A stretch of DNA of 64,000 nt from Luteimonas galliterrae (GTDB taxonomy: Bacteria > Pseudomonadota > Gammaproteobacteria > Xanthomonadales > Xanthomonadaceae): NCBI RefSeq assembly GCF_023374055.1, contig NZ_JAMBEP010000001.1, positions 744,001 to 808,000 of the forward strand, in the 5' to 3' direction. The translations under genes were made by a program, and so were the position numbers. Every line of letters starts with the position of its first letter. Position 1 is the stretch's first letter. The notes under the pieces are model-generated. The model saw only the letters and a list, made by a program, of their open reading frames with translations, did not search any database and was not told the origin of the DNA. Below are positions 34,297-42,714 of the stretch, piece by piece.

Positions 34297-37269
34297 TCAA
34301 TTTAGCTTGAACACGTATTCCAGCGCGATCTCGCGGCCGACCGGATTGAACAGGCGGCTGTTGTAGAACTCGTAGTCCAGCTTATACGGATCCTTATGGT
34401 TCCAGCCCGTGCTGTTGAACGCGTTGTTGACGTAGAAATTCAACCGGGCCCGCTCGCTGAACTGATAGCCGACATTGAAATTCCAGGTGATCGCAGGGCC
34501 CACCCGGCCGAAATAGCGCGAGGTCTTCTGCTGGTAGGTGGGGCTATTGGGGTCGGTATCGACGCAATCGGCGCGATCGTTGGGCACGCCGCCATCCGGG
34601 AACGGCGTGCAGCCGCCAAAGCCGCCCAGCACCGGATCCCAGTGATAGCGCACGCCCGGCACCGAACCGATGCGGTCGCCGTACACGTTCCAGTTCCACT
34701 TCTCTCCCTGCCAGCTGACGCTGCCGCGGATCTTGCTGCGGATGTCGCGATCGCGACGCTCCGGGTTCGGGTCGGTGCGGTAGGTCTGTTCGCGCAGCGA
34801 GCGCAGGTTGGTGTAGTTGAGCGCGAACTGGAAATCGCCCCAGCGGGCCGTATCCAGGCGGTAGCGCAACGAAGCGTCGATGCCCTCGACGTGCTTCTGC
34901 GCGATATTGATCGGCCCGCGTTCGACCGATACGATCTGGCCGTCGGCGTCGCGCACCACGCGCGAGACGATCGATGCGCAATAGTCCGCGCCGCCGGGAT
35001 TGGTCCATGGCACGTTCGGATCGATGGTCTTGCCGGTGCGGCAGCCGGCTTCGTCGCGCAGCACGATGTCCTCGCCGATGTCGCGGATTTCGTCTTCCAG
35101 GTCGATCGACCAGTAGTCGGTGGTGAGCGACAGGTTGTCCAGCACGTCCCAGACCAGGCCGACCGTCCACGAATCGCCCAGTTCCGAGCGCAAATCGGGG
35201 GTACCGCGGCGGTTGATGTCGAAAGCGTAGAAATGCGGACTGCCCTGCCCGCAATTGGCGATCAGATAGTCGCCGCTCTGGATGCAGGTGTAGGGATCGG
35301 TGGTCTGCACCTGCGACGAACTCGGCTGCGCCAGCAGGAAGTGCATATCGGGCGCACGGAAACTGGTGGCATAGCTGCCGCGCAGCAACAGATTGTCGGT
35401 GGGCCGCCATTCCAAGCCTGCATTCCAGGTGGATTCGCTCTGGGTGCCGATCTCGAGACGGTCGGCGTTGTCGAACGCTTTGTAATCGCCGTAACGGTCG
35501 TAGCGGCCGGCAAGCGTGGCGGTCACCGACTCCAGCAACGGCACCTTGAATTCGACGCCCGCCGAATAGCGCCTGCGTTCGCCGCCGCCGCGATCGACGT
35601 TCTGCACTTCGTAATCGAGATTGGCGCGCGGATCCGGCCGCAGGCGATAGCCCTGCTCGGCCGCTTCGAGCACCGCGGCGAAACCGATCGGTCCGGCCCA
35701 GCCTTCGAACAGGTCGCCGTCGATGGTGAAGCTGCCCTGCGTGACCCAGGACGAGGCCTCGTTGATCGAGTGCGCGCCGAATTGCCGGTACTGCTCCGGC
35801 GTGACCGGACTCCACCAGCGCGATTCGTCCAGGTCGTAGATCGGCAGTCCGTCCGGCGTCGTGCCCAGTTGCGGCCCGAGGAAATAGGCTTCGGCCTTGT
35901 CCCAATCGACCGTCGAGATGTTCTCGCGCACGGTGTAGCGGGCCCGGCCCAGCGACGCTTCCCAATCGAAGCGATCCGCGATAGTGCCGCGCAAGCCCGC
36001 GCTCAAGTCCCAGGATTTTTCCTTGTTGGAGTTGCGCAAGGCGTCGAAACCGCCGGCCTCGCTGGGCGTGATGTTGCGGATGCCGATCAGGTTGCGGCCG
36101 CTGCCCGCATCGTGGAACGCCGGCAGCGCGGGGTTGCCCGGCAGCACCACCGCCGGCGGCGATGTGCCCCAGATGCCCTTCGCGTCGTACACCGCAAGGT
36201 TCGCCCAAGCCTGCAATCCGTTCTCGAAATCCCAGGTGCCGTGCAGGTAGCCGGAGAAGTCCTCGCTGCCGCTGCGCAACAGCCAATTGGCAAAGTCCGC
36301 GGACAGGCCGCAGAGTTGGCCGGTATCGGTGATCGTGCCGCTGTTGCGGTCGTACAACTGGCGATTGGCGAGGTAGTACTCGCCGCCGAAGCGGTCGCAG
36401 GCGCCCGCCGGCGGCGCGAGGCGGTTGCCGGTATCGGCGTCGATCAGGCCCAGGCCCGTACTCGGGCGGAAACCGAGCTTGCGCTGCTCCGCATTCCACG
36501 ACGGATAAGGCGCGTCGCCGGCGTCGTCCATCTGCGGCCGGTCGCGGCCGAACAGCGGCTCTTGCTTGGTGTACTGCACGGCATAGGTCAGATTCCACTG
36601 CGGCCCGCTCTTGCCGCCGGCCCACGACAGGTCGGTGGTCTCGCGTCCGCCCTCGGTCGACGCGCCATGCCGCAGGCGGATCTCGTCGCCTTGATAGCCT
36701 TGCTTGAGGATGACGTTGACCACGCCCGCGACGGCATCGGAGCCGTAGATCGCCGAAGCGCCGCCGGTGAGCACTTCGATGCGCTCCACCGCCGCAGCGG
36801 GGATGTTGCCGTAATTCGCGAAATTGCTCTGGCCGCCGTAAGGCAGCGGGTAATCCGCAACGCGGCGGCCATTGACCAGCAACAGGCTGCGGCCGGGGCC
36901 CATATTGCGCAGGTTCAACGGACTGGCGTTGGGCGTATGCGAGCCCCATTGCACGTCCGATTCGACGGTGCCGATCGCTTCGTTGAGCGTGGTCAGCGCG
37001 TCGTAAACGGTGACGAAGCCTTCCTTCTTGATCTGCTCGGCCGTGATCAGCGTCAGCGGCGCGGGGCCTTCGACTTCTGCGCGTTTGATGCGCGAACCGG
37101 TGACCGTGACCTTGTCCAGCTGTTTCGCGCCGGTTTGCGCCGCGGGCTCTTCGGGTTGCGCCTGCGTCGTCTGGGGCGCCGCCTGCGCCAGCGCAGCGAG
37201 CGGTGCGAAAAGGATCGGCAGCAGGGCTTTGGACAGGGCGTTTCGGGCGGGCCTGGGCTGGATCGTCAC
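34297..37269 (-). CDS. TonB-dependent outer membrane receptor for mannose-rich glycans
   Basis: 990 aa with a signal peptide (about 1-30, LLPILFAPLAALAQA). Plug domain from LDKVTVTGSRIKRAE (TonB-box region) through LLLVNGRRVADYPLPYGG and VERIEVLTGGASAIYGSDAVAGVVNVILK, then a 22-strand barrel ending REIALEYVFKLN. Of the large oligosaccharide-transporter type typical of xanthomonad glycan loci. First gene of the mannosidase cluster, with a perfect palindrome in its leader (37317-37334) and a ribosome site AAGGGGAC. Substrate inferred from the neighbouring GH92/GH47/GH2 genes. Confidence 0.93.
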   Translation of the reverse strand: MTIQPRPARNALSKALLPILFAPLAALAQAAPQTTQAQPEEPAAQTGAKQLDKVTVTGSRIKRAEVEGPAPLTLITAEQIKKEGFVTVYDALTTLNEAIGTVESDVQWGSHTPNASPLNLRNMGPGRSLLLVNGRRVADYPLPYGGQSNFANYGNIPAAAVERIEVLTGGASAIYGSDAVAGVVNVILKQGYQGDEIRLRHGASTEGGRETTDLSWAGGKSGPQWNLTYAVQYTKQEPLFGRDRPQMDDAGDAPYPSWNAEQRKLGFRPSTGLGLIDADTGNRLAPPAGACDRFGGEYYLANRQLYDRNSGTITDTGQLCGLSADFANWLLRSGSEDFSGYLHGTWDFENGLQAWANLAVYDAKGIWGTSPPAVVLPGNPALPAFHDAGSGRNLIGIRNITPSEAGGFDALRNSNKEKSWDLSAGLRGTIADRFDWEASLGRARYTVRENISTVDWDKAEAYFLGPQLGTTPDGLPIYDLDESRWWSPVTPEQYRQFGAHSINEASSWVTQGSFTIDGDLFEGWAGPIGFAAVLEAAEQGYRLRPDPRANLDYEVQNVDRGGGERRRYSAGVEFKVPLLESVTATLAGRYDRYGDYKAFDNADRLEIGTQSESTWNAGLEWRPTDNLLLRGSYATSFRAPDMHFLLAQPSSSQVQTTDPYTCIQSGDYLIANCGQGSPHFYAFDINRRGTPDLRSELGDSWTVGLVWDVLDNLSLTTDYWSIDLEDEIRDIGEDIVLRDEAGCRTGKTIDPNVPWTNPGGADYCASIVSRVVRDADGQIVSVERGPINIAQKHVEGIDASLRYRLDTARWGDFQFALNYTNLRSLREQTYRTDPNPERRDRDIRSKIRGSVSWQGEKWNWNVYGDRIGSVPGVRYHWDPVLGGFGGCTPFPDGGVPNDRADCVDTDPNSPTYQQKTSRYFGRVGPAITWNFNVGYQFSERARLNFYVNNAFNSTGWNHKDPYKLDYEFYNSRLFNPVGREIALEYVFKLN

Positions 37270-37316
37270 TGGAGTCCCCTTGGTCGGATATTCGGCTTAA
37301 ATATCGGATTTATTTG

Positions 37317-37334
37317 ATTTAGATCGATCTAAAT
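37317..37334. promoter_or_regulatory. Probable LacI-family operator (perfect 18-bp palindrome)
   Basis: ATTTAGATCGATCTAAAT is a perfect palindrome with the central CG typical of LacI-family sites, 47 bp upstream of the TonB receptor start. A second, half-conserved site (AACTGGATCGATCTAAAT, 37382-37399) lies 47 bp further upstream, so looping or cooperative binding is possible. The presumed regulator is encoded at 30492-31565. Confidence 0.7.
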
Positions 37335-37339
37335 TCACG

Positions 37340-37364
37340 ATAAATAAAACCGGCATGAGCCGGT
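37340..37364 (-). terminator. Short hairpin with T-rich tail before the receptor gene
   Basis: Minus strand ACCGGC-TCAT-GCCGGT followed by TTTATTTATC. It lies between the two operator-like sites, so it could end transcription arriving from cutC or act as part of the leader. Confidence 0.5.
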
Positions 37365-37494
37365 GATCCAGCGCCCCTGTGAACTGGATCGATCTAAATG
37401 AAAGCACGATGACAGCGGAAAGGCATGACGCGGCGCAGCAAGTGCTGTGCACGCTCCTAGCGTCCTGCGGGATTCACATTGCTTCGTTTTTAAG

Positions 37495-37650
37495 CCGTCA
37501 TTCCCGCGAAGGCGGGAATCCAGTGACTTGAAGGCCTCACCAGATCGCCACGAGGCCATCGGAAATATCGCGTGCCCTCACCCAACCCTCTCCCGCCAAC
37601 GGGAGAGGGCTAAAGCCAAGTCACTGGATTCCCGCCTTTGCGGGAATGAC
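37495..37650. repeat. Nested repeats between the receptor gene and cutC
   Basis: The gene-free stretch 37270-37656 contains the operator sites and then two outward copies of GTCATTCCCGCGAAGGCGGGAATCC (37498 on) and its inverse (near 37625-37650, GATTCCCGCCTTTGCGGGAATGAC). They enclose a second hairpin CCCTCTCCCGCC/GGGAGAGGG at 37582-37609. The same families recur near 52415-52600, 54417-54520 and 62104-62491. No gene seen. Confidence 0.85.
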
Positions 37651-37656
37651 GGCTTC

Positions 37657-38406
37657 TTAAGAGCGGGGCACGCGCTTCAGCGCGACCATCAACGCCCGCA
37701 CCCTCTCGACATCGGTTTGCATGCGATCCGGCTCCAATCCCTGCAAGCCGGACTGCCGAAACCGCATCGCGGAGCGATGCAAAGCGCGCGCAGAAGCGTG
37801 GAACTCGTGCGCACCGCTGCGTTCGGCGATCAGGCCGATATTGTCCGCCGTGATCCCGGCGCCAGCCATGATGCGCAGTCCCTGCCCTGCCCCTTTCGCG
37901 AGTGCGGCAATGTTGCTGGCGCCCGATAGGGCATCGGCAGCAGCGCCGGACGTCAGAACGCGTTCGCAACCCAGCGCGATGACCGCCTGCAACGCCTCGG
38001 TCTGATCGCGAGCGGCGTCGAAGGCGCGGTGGAAGGTAACGCCGATCGGGCCGGCGGCGGCGATCAGGTCGCGGCAACGCGGCATGTCGATCGCGCCGTC
38101 GGCGTCGAGCGCCCCGATCACCACGCCATCGCAGCCCAAACGAACGCAGTGCTCGATATCCCGGCGCATCGTTTCGAACTCGGCGTCGTCGTAAAGGAAA
38201 TCGCCGCCGCGCGGGCGGATCAGCACATACACCGGTATGCGCAGGCGCTCGCGGACGACGGCGAGCGTACCGTGCGAGGGCGTGGTGCCGCCCTCGCCCA
38301 GGTTCTCGCACAATTCGATGCGGTCGGCGCCGCCGGCTTGCGCGGCCAATGCCGAAGCCACGGAATTGGCCGCGATTTCCAGCAGCGGCCGGTCCGCCGC
38401 GCTCAT
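37657..38406 (-). CDS. cutC: CutC family protein
   Basis: 249 aa from ATG 38406, which overlaps the asparaginase stop (ATGA). TIM-barrel CutC family: LEIAANSVASALAAQAGGADRIELCENLGEGGTTPS near the start, VYVLIRPRGGDFLYDDAEF, GVTFHRAFD and LTSGAAADA. It was originally named for copper homeostasis, but the metal role is poorly supported. The translational coupling to a glycosylasparaginase and placement in a glycan locus suggest a role in sugar metabolism. No signal peptide, so cytoplasmic. Confidence 0.93.
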   Translation of the reverse strand: MSAADRPLLEIAANSVASALAAQAGGADRIELCENLGEGGTTPSHGTLAVVRERLRIPVYVLIRPRGGDFLYDDAEFETMRRDIEHCVRLGCDGVVIGALDADGAIDMPRCRDLIAAAGPIGVTFHRAFDAARDQTEALQAVIALGCERVLTSGAAADALSGASNIAALAKGAGQGLRIMAGAGITADNIGLIAERSGAHEFHASARALHRSAMRFRQSGLQGLEPDRMQTDVERVRALMVALKRVPRS

Positions 38407-39407
38407 TTCTGTTCGGTCGCGTAGACCGAATCCGCATCTAGCAACGCATCCTGCTTGCCTGCATCGCAAACCGCGTAAACGAAGCCCTTGTGCAGGGCGA
38501 ACGCGCCGACCTCGCCGTGCTTGTTCAACGCGAGGAAGCACACCTGCAGCGTTTTGCTCGCTTCAGGCCGTTTGCGCACCACGCGGTCGATCGCTTCGCG
38601 GCAGGCCTCGGCCGGCGTGCGGCCCTGCCGCATCAGTTCGACGACCAGGAAACTCGCGGCGTTGCGGATCATCTCCTCGCCGACGCCGGACGCGGTCGCC
38701 GCGCCGACTTCGTTGTCCACGTACAGGCCCGCGCCGACGATCGGGCTGTCGCCGACGCGGCCATGCAGCTTCCACGCCATGCCGCTGGTGGTGCAGGCGC
38801 CTGAGAGTTTGCCGCCGGCATCGAGCGCGAGCATGCCCAGGGTGTCGTGGTTCTCTTTGTTGCCGGGAATTCTGGCGCGCTCGGCGTTGATCTGCGGCCG
38901 GTATTGCGCGGTCTTCAACCATTCGCGCCAGGCTTTTTCAGCCTGCGGCGTCAGCAGCTTTTCCTTGGCGAAACCCTGCTGCACGGCGAACTGTTGCGCG
39001 CCCTCGCCCACCAGCATCACGTGCGGCGTTTTCTCCATCACCCGCCGTGCGACCGACACCGGGTGCGCGATGTCCTGCAAGGCCGCGACCGCGCCGCAAC
39101 GGCCGTCGCCATCCATGATGCTCGCATCGAGCGTCAGCGCGCCGTCGCGATCGGGATTGCCGCAGCGGCCGACGGTCGGATTGCACAGTTCGCTTTCGGC
39201 CCAGCGCGCGCCGGCTTCGACCGCATCCAGCGCCGAACCGCCGCGCGCCAGGACCCGCCATGCGGCCTGGTTGGCCGGCACGCCGAAATCCCAGGTCGAT
39301 ACGACTTTCGCACCGTTGCTTGCGGCGGCGGCGCGCACCGCCCGCGGCAATGCCAGCGCGCCGGCGGCGATCAGGGAGGTTTGCAGGAAGTCGCGGCGAG
39401 TGGTCAC
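38403..39407 (-). CDS. N4-(beta-N-acetylglucosaminyl)-L-asparaginase (glycosylasparaginase), exported
   Basis: 334 aa with a twin-arginine signal (TTRRDFLQTSLIAAGALALP). Ntn-hydrolase that self-cleaves before the Thr of HDTLGMLALD near residue 190; the new N-terminal Thr is the nucleophile. Other family motifs: CNPTVGRCGNPDRDG and DSPIVGAGLYVDNEVGAA with GVGEEMIRN. It splits GlcNAc-Asn, the last step in taking N-glycans off glycoprotein remnants, which ties this locus to the mannosidases downstream. ATGA overlap with cutC. Confidence 0.93.
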   Translation of the reverse strand: MTTRRDFLQTSLIAAGALALPRAVRAAAASNGAKVVSTWDFGVPANQAAWRVLARGGSALDAVEAGARWAESELCNPTVGRCGNPDRDGALTLDASIMDGDGRCGAVAALQDIAHPVSVARRVMEKTPHVMLVGEGAQQFAVQQGFAKEKLLTPQAEKAWREWLKTAQYRPQINAERARIPGNKENHDTLGMLALDAGGKLSGACTTSGMAWKLHGRVGDSPIVGAGLYVDNEVGAATASGVGEEMIRNAASFLVVELMRQGRTPAEACREAIDRVVRKRPEASKTLQVCFLALNKHGEVGAFALHKGFVYAVCDAGKQDALLDADSVYATEQK

Positions 39408-39459
39408 TGTGGAAGCCTTGGTTCGTTGTGTCGTGGGAACGTCCCTACACGCCTTGTCA

Positions 39460-39540
39460 TCCCGAACGCAGTGAGGATCTCAGGCCCGACGGACGTGGCG
39501 AAGTGCGTGAAGCAGATCCCTCACTGCGTTCCGGATGACA
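39460..39540. repeat. Palindromic repeat between the asparaginase gene and glk
   Basis: TCATCCCGAACGCAGTGAGGATCT at the left (two pieces: TCATCCCGAACGCAG and TGAGGATCT) is mirrored by AGATCCCTCACTGCG and TTCCGGATGACA at the right, around a ~30-bp loop. A different family from the other repeats in the window. Minus-strand genes lie on both sides, and the asparaginase promoter would lie in or after it. Confidence 0.8.
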
Positions 39541-39569
39541 GAGCAAAAGCTGCTGGAAGAAGCTCGCAA

Positions 39570-40598
39570 TCACTCCGCGGCACGCCGATCCATGTACCAG
39601 GCGGCCGCACCAATCAGCCCGAAGCGGCCATGCTCGATCAACCACACCGGCACGCTCGCCAGCACGCTGCGCAGCACGCCCTTGTTGAGGAAGCGCTCGA
39701 CGAAACCGCTCTGCTGCAGGAACGGGCGGATATGCGCCGGTATGCCGCCGGCCAGGTACACGGCTTGCGCACCGAACGTCAGCACCAGGTCACCGACCAG
39801 GCTGCCGAGCATGGCGCAAAAGATCTGCAGGGCTTCCAACGCTTGCGCATCGTCGCCGCGTTCCGCAGCCGCGGCGATCTCGGCGGGATCCGTCCATCGC
39901 GGCGCGACGCCTTCCATGTCGCACAGGCAGCGATAGGCGTTGAGCAGCCCCGGACCCGACAGCACGCGTTCGTTGTCGACGTGCGGCCATTGCCGCAACA
40001 GCCGGCGCAGCAATTCCAGCTCGCGTTCGTTGCCTGGCGCCAATGCCGCATGGCCGGCTTCGGTGGCCATGACCGTCGAATGCGCGTCGCGCGATGCCGG
40101 CGGCATCCACAAGGCGGCGCCGAGTCCGGTGCCCGGACCGATCACCAGCGTCGGCCCGGGCGGCGCAGCCAGCGCGGGGCCGGTCAACAGCGTGGCCGCG
40201 GCCGGATCGATGTAAGGCGTAGCGCGGGCCATCGCTTCGAAATCGTTGATCAGCGCCAGTTCGCTCAGCGACAGCGCGCGCCGCATCTGCGACAGCGAGA
40301 CCTGCCACGGCAGGTTGGTGTTGACCAGCTCGTCGCCGTGCAGCACCCCGGCGATCGCGATGGCGGCATGCTCGACGCCGCCGGCGTCGAAAGCATCGAT
40401 GAAATCCCGCACGATCGCCGACAGGCCTTCGTGCTCGGCGCAGACGTACTGCCGGTAATGCAGCATCGTCGCCGCGCCGCCGCCGATGCCGGCCCGCATC
40501 AGCGCGATACGGGCGTGGGTGCCGCCGACATCCGCAGCGATGAAAGGCCGCTCGTGCGGCACGGAAGTGGGCATCGCTGCGATTGCGCTCTGGGCCAT
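39570..40598 (-). CDS. glk: Glucokinase
   Basis: 342 aa from ATG 40598, preceded by GGGAG; an upstream frame to 40679 is less likely. Bacterial Glk family (hexokinase/actin fold): phosphate-1 FIAADVGGTHARIAL, INDFEAMARATPY, IGPGTGLGAALW and EAGHAALAPGNERELELL. It phosphorylates glucose to glucose-6-phosphate in the cytoplasm and would use sugars freed by the glycan enzymes. Separated from the asparaginase gene by 162 bp holding a repeat; divergent from the ketosynthase operon across 235 bp. Confidence 0.94.
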   Translation of the reverse strand: MAQSAIAAMPTSVPHERPFIAADVGGTHARIALMRAGIGGGAATMLHYRQYVCAEHEGLSAIVRDFIDAFDAGGVEHAAIAIAGVLHGDELVNTNLPWQVSLSQMRRALSLSELALINDFEAMARATPYIDPAAATLLTGPALAAPPGPTLVIGPGTGLGAALWMPPASRDAHSTVMATEAGHAALAPGNERELELLRRLLRQWPHVDNERVLSGPGLLNAYRCLCDMEGVAPRWTDPAEIAAAAERGDDAQALEALQIFCAMLGSLVGDLVLTFGAQAVYLAGGIPAHIRPFLQQSGFVERFLNKGVLRSVLASVPVWLIEHGRFGLIGAAAWYMDRRAAE

Positions 40599-40833
40599 TA
40601 CGCTCCCGTGGCGAAGACCGGCGGTGATCTTCGAATCATTGGGCTCCTGCGGCGGATTATTGAATATTCCGCGCGACATTCCTATCGATTCCCGGCGCCC
40701 GGCGTCGTGCGCAGGCGCATGACGGCATCAATACGGTAGCGTTTGCGGCGAGCCCGGACCGTTCCGATCGGTTCGGCGCATTACGGGCCGGGCCGGCTTT
40801 TCGGTATAAAGCGGACACGGACAAGGAAATCGC

Positions 40834-42714
40834 ATGCGGTTCGACAACGTCTACATCACCTCCACGGGCGCCTATTTCCCGGGCGACCCGGTCGGCAACG
40901 ACGACATCGACCGTTACATCGCGCCGATCAACGCCCTGTCGCCGCGGATCAAACGCCGCATCCTGGGCGAAAACGGCATCCAGACCCGCCATTACGCCCT
41001 GGACGAGCAGGGCCGCAGCACGCACACCTGCGCGGCGCTGGCCGCCAACGCCGTACGCGCCTGCCTGGGCGACGATGCCCAGGCGGCCTTGCGCGAGATC
41101 GACCTGCTGGCCGCGGCCAGTTCGTCCGGCGACCTGATCCTGCCCGGCTTCGCCAACATGCTGCAGGCCGAACTGCGCGCGCCGGCGATGACCACGGCCA
41201 GCCATCACGGCGTCTGCGCATCGGGCATGGCGGCGCTGCAACATGCGGCGCTTGCGCTGCAGCATGGGCAGCACCGCAATGCAGTCGTGGCGGCGGCGGA
41301 ATTCCCGTCGCGGTTGTTCAAGCGCTCGCGTTTCGCTCCGGGCGGCTACAACGCCGATTTCGACGCGCACTTCTTGCGCTGGATGCTGTCCGACGGCGCC
41401 GGCGCATGGCGCCTGTCCACGCGTCCCGGCGCCGGCATCGCATTGAAACTCGAGCGTCTGCACCTGAAATCCTTCTCCGGCGAATTGCCTTTGTGCATGC
41501 AAGCCGGTCAGGCGCCCGACGGCAGCCTGTGGGGCGACCACGAGGATTTCACCGCCGCCGACGCGGCAGGCGCGATGCTGCTGCGCCAGGACATCCGCCT
41601 GCTACCGCAACTGTTCGACGTGGCCACGCACGAATACGTGAAGCTGGCGCAGGCCGGCGCCATCGATCCGGCCGCGGTCGACCACTTCCTCTGCCATTAT
41701 TCTTCTGAGCGCTTCGCGCCGGTGGTCAAGCAGTGCCTGCAGTTGGCGCAACTCGATATTCCCGAAGACAAGTGGTACAGCAACCTGAAGTTCCGCGGCA
41801 ACCTAGGCTCGGCATCGATCTTCACCATGCTCGACGATTTCCTGCGCGAGCGGCGACCGCAGCCGGGGCAGAACATATTGCTGTTCGTGCCGGAATCCGG
41901 ACGTTTCACCGTCGCCTTCGCGCTGCTGAAAGTCGTCGATGCGGACGCGCCCGCAACGCAGACCGCGGCGACGACGCGAGCGATCGAACCGCCCTCGCCC
42001 TCGCCCGTGCCGCTGCCGGCGCCGCCGCATGCCGCCGACGACAGGCAACTGCCCGAAGTCGCGCGCCTGCTGCGCGAACTGGCCCTGGTCTGGCACGACT
42101 ACCGCAGCCGGGTCTGGAAAACGCCGCTGGTCGGCAAGATCCTCGACGGCAGCGTCGGCAAGGCCGATTACGTCGGCTGGATGGAGCAATGGGTGCCGCA
42201 GGTACGCCAAGGCAGCCTTTGGATGCGTAAAGCGGCCGACCACCTCACGCCGAAATACGCCGTGCTGCGCGACACCGTTCGCCACCACGCCGACGACGAA
42301 CAGTTCGACTACGACGTGCTGTTCGAGGATTACCGCAACGCCGGCGGCAAGGTCGCCTCGCTCGACGAGCTCAAGCGCAATCCCGGCGGCGAAGCGCTCA
42401 ACGCCTACCTGCATGCGCGCGCCGCGCAACCCGACGCGCTGGGCCTGCTCGGCGCGATGTACGTCATCGAAGGCACCGGCCAGCGGATCGTGCCGGCGCT
42501 GTTGCCTTTGCTGCGGCAGCGGCTGGGCTGGCTGGGCCGCAGTTTCAACTTCCTGGCCTATCACGGAGAGAACGACGTGGCGCATCTGCAACGCTGGCTG
42601 GCGGCGGTGGAAACCGCGCTGGCCATCGGCGGGCGCGACATCGCCGACGACATCGTCGATGATGCGCGCCATGTGGCCGCGCTCTACGCCAGGCAGTTGG
42701 AGATGATCCGGTGA
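40834..42714 (+). CDS. Fusion of ketoacyl-ACP synthase III-like domain with heme-oxygenase-like diiron (HDO) domain
   Basis: 626 aa in two domains. Residues 1-375 are a thiolase-fold ketosynthase III with the complete triad: Cys128 (HHGVCASGMAAL), His288 (LCHYSSERF) and Asn323 (FRGNLGSASI). After a Pro/Ala-rich linker (about 380-405), residues 410-626 form a helical bundle of the TenA/PqqC/heme-oxygenase-like superfamily. It carries a set of potential iron ligands: Glu451 (WMEQW), His485 with Glu489 (HHADDE), Glu546 (YVIEGTG), His577, Asp581 and His584 (HGENDVAH). HDO enzymes oxidise or cleave acyl and amino-acid chains (UndA makes alkenes from fatty acids). A combined condensing/oxidising step on a fatty chain is inferred; the product is unknown. 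GTGA overlap with the next gene. Confidence 0.85.
   Translation: MRFDNVYITSTGAYFPGDPVGNDDIDRYIAPINALSPRIKRRILGENGIQTRHYALDEQGRSTHTCAALAANAVRACLGDDAQAALREIDLLAAASSSGDLILPGFANMLQAELRAPAMTTASHHGVCASGMAALQHAALALQHGQHRNAVVAAAEFPSRLFKRSRFAPGGYNADFDAHFLRWMLSDGAGAWRLSTRPGAGIALKLERLHLKSFSGELPLCMQAGQAPDGSLWGDHEDFTAADAAGAMLLRQDIRLLPQLFDVATHEYVKLAQAGAIDPAAVDHFLCHYSSERFAPVVKQCLQLAQLDIPEDKWYSNLKFRGNLGSASIFTMLDDFLRERRPQPGQNILLFVPESGRFTVAFALLKVVDADAPATQTAATTRAIEPPSPSPVPLPAPPHAADDRQLPEVARLLRELALVWHDYRSRVWKTPLVGKILDGSVGKADYVGWMEQWVPQVRQGSLWMRKAADHLTPKYAVLRDTVRHHADDEQFDYDVLFEDYRNAGGKVASLDELKRNPGGEALNAYLHARAAQPDALGLLGAMYVIEGTGQRIVPALLPLLRQRLGWLGRSFNFLAYHGENDVAHLQRWLAAVETALAIGGRDIADDIVDDARHVAALYARQLEMIR

Noticed and set aside
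34396-37317. 973-codon plus-strand open frame opposite the TonB receptor gene
   Set aside because: The receptor on the minus strand has clear plug and barrel motifs; the opposite frame has none and reflects codon bias.
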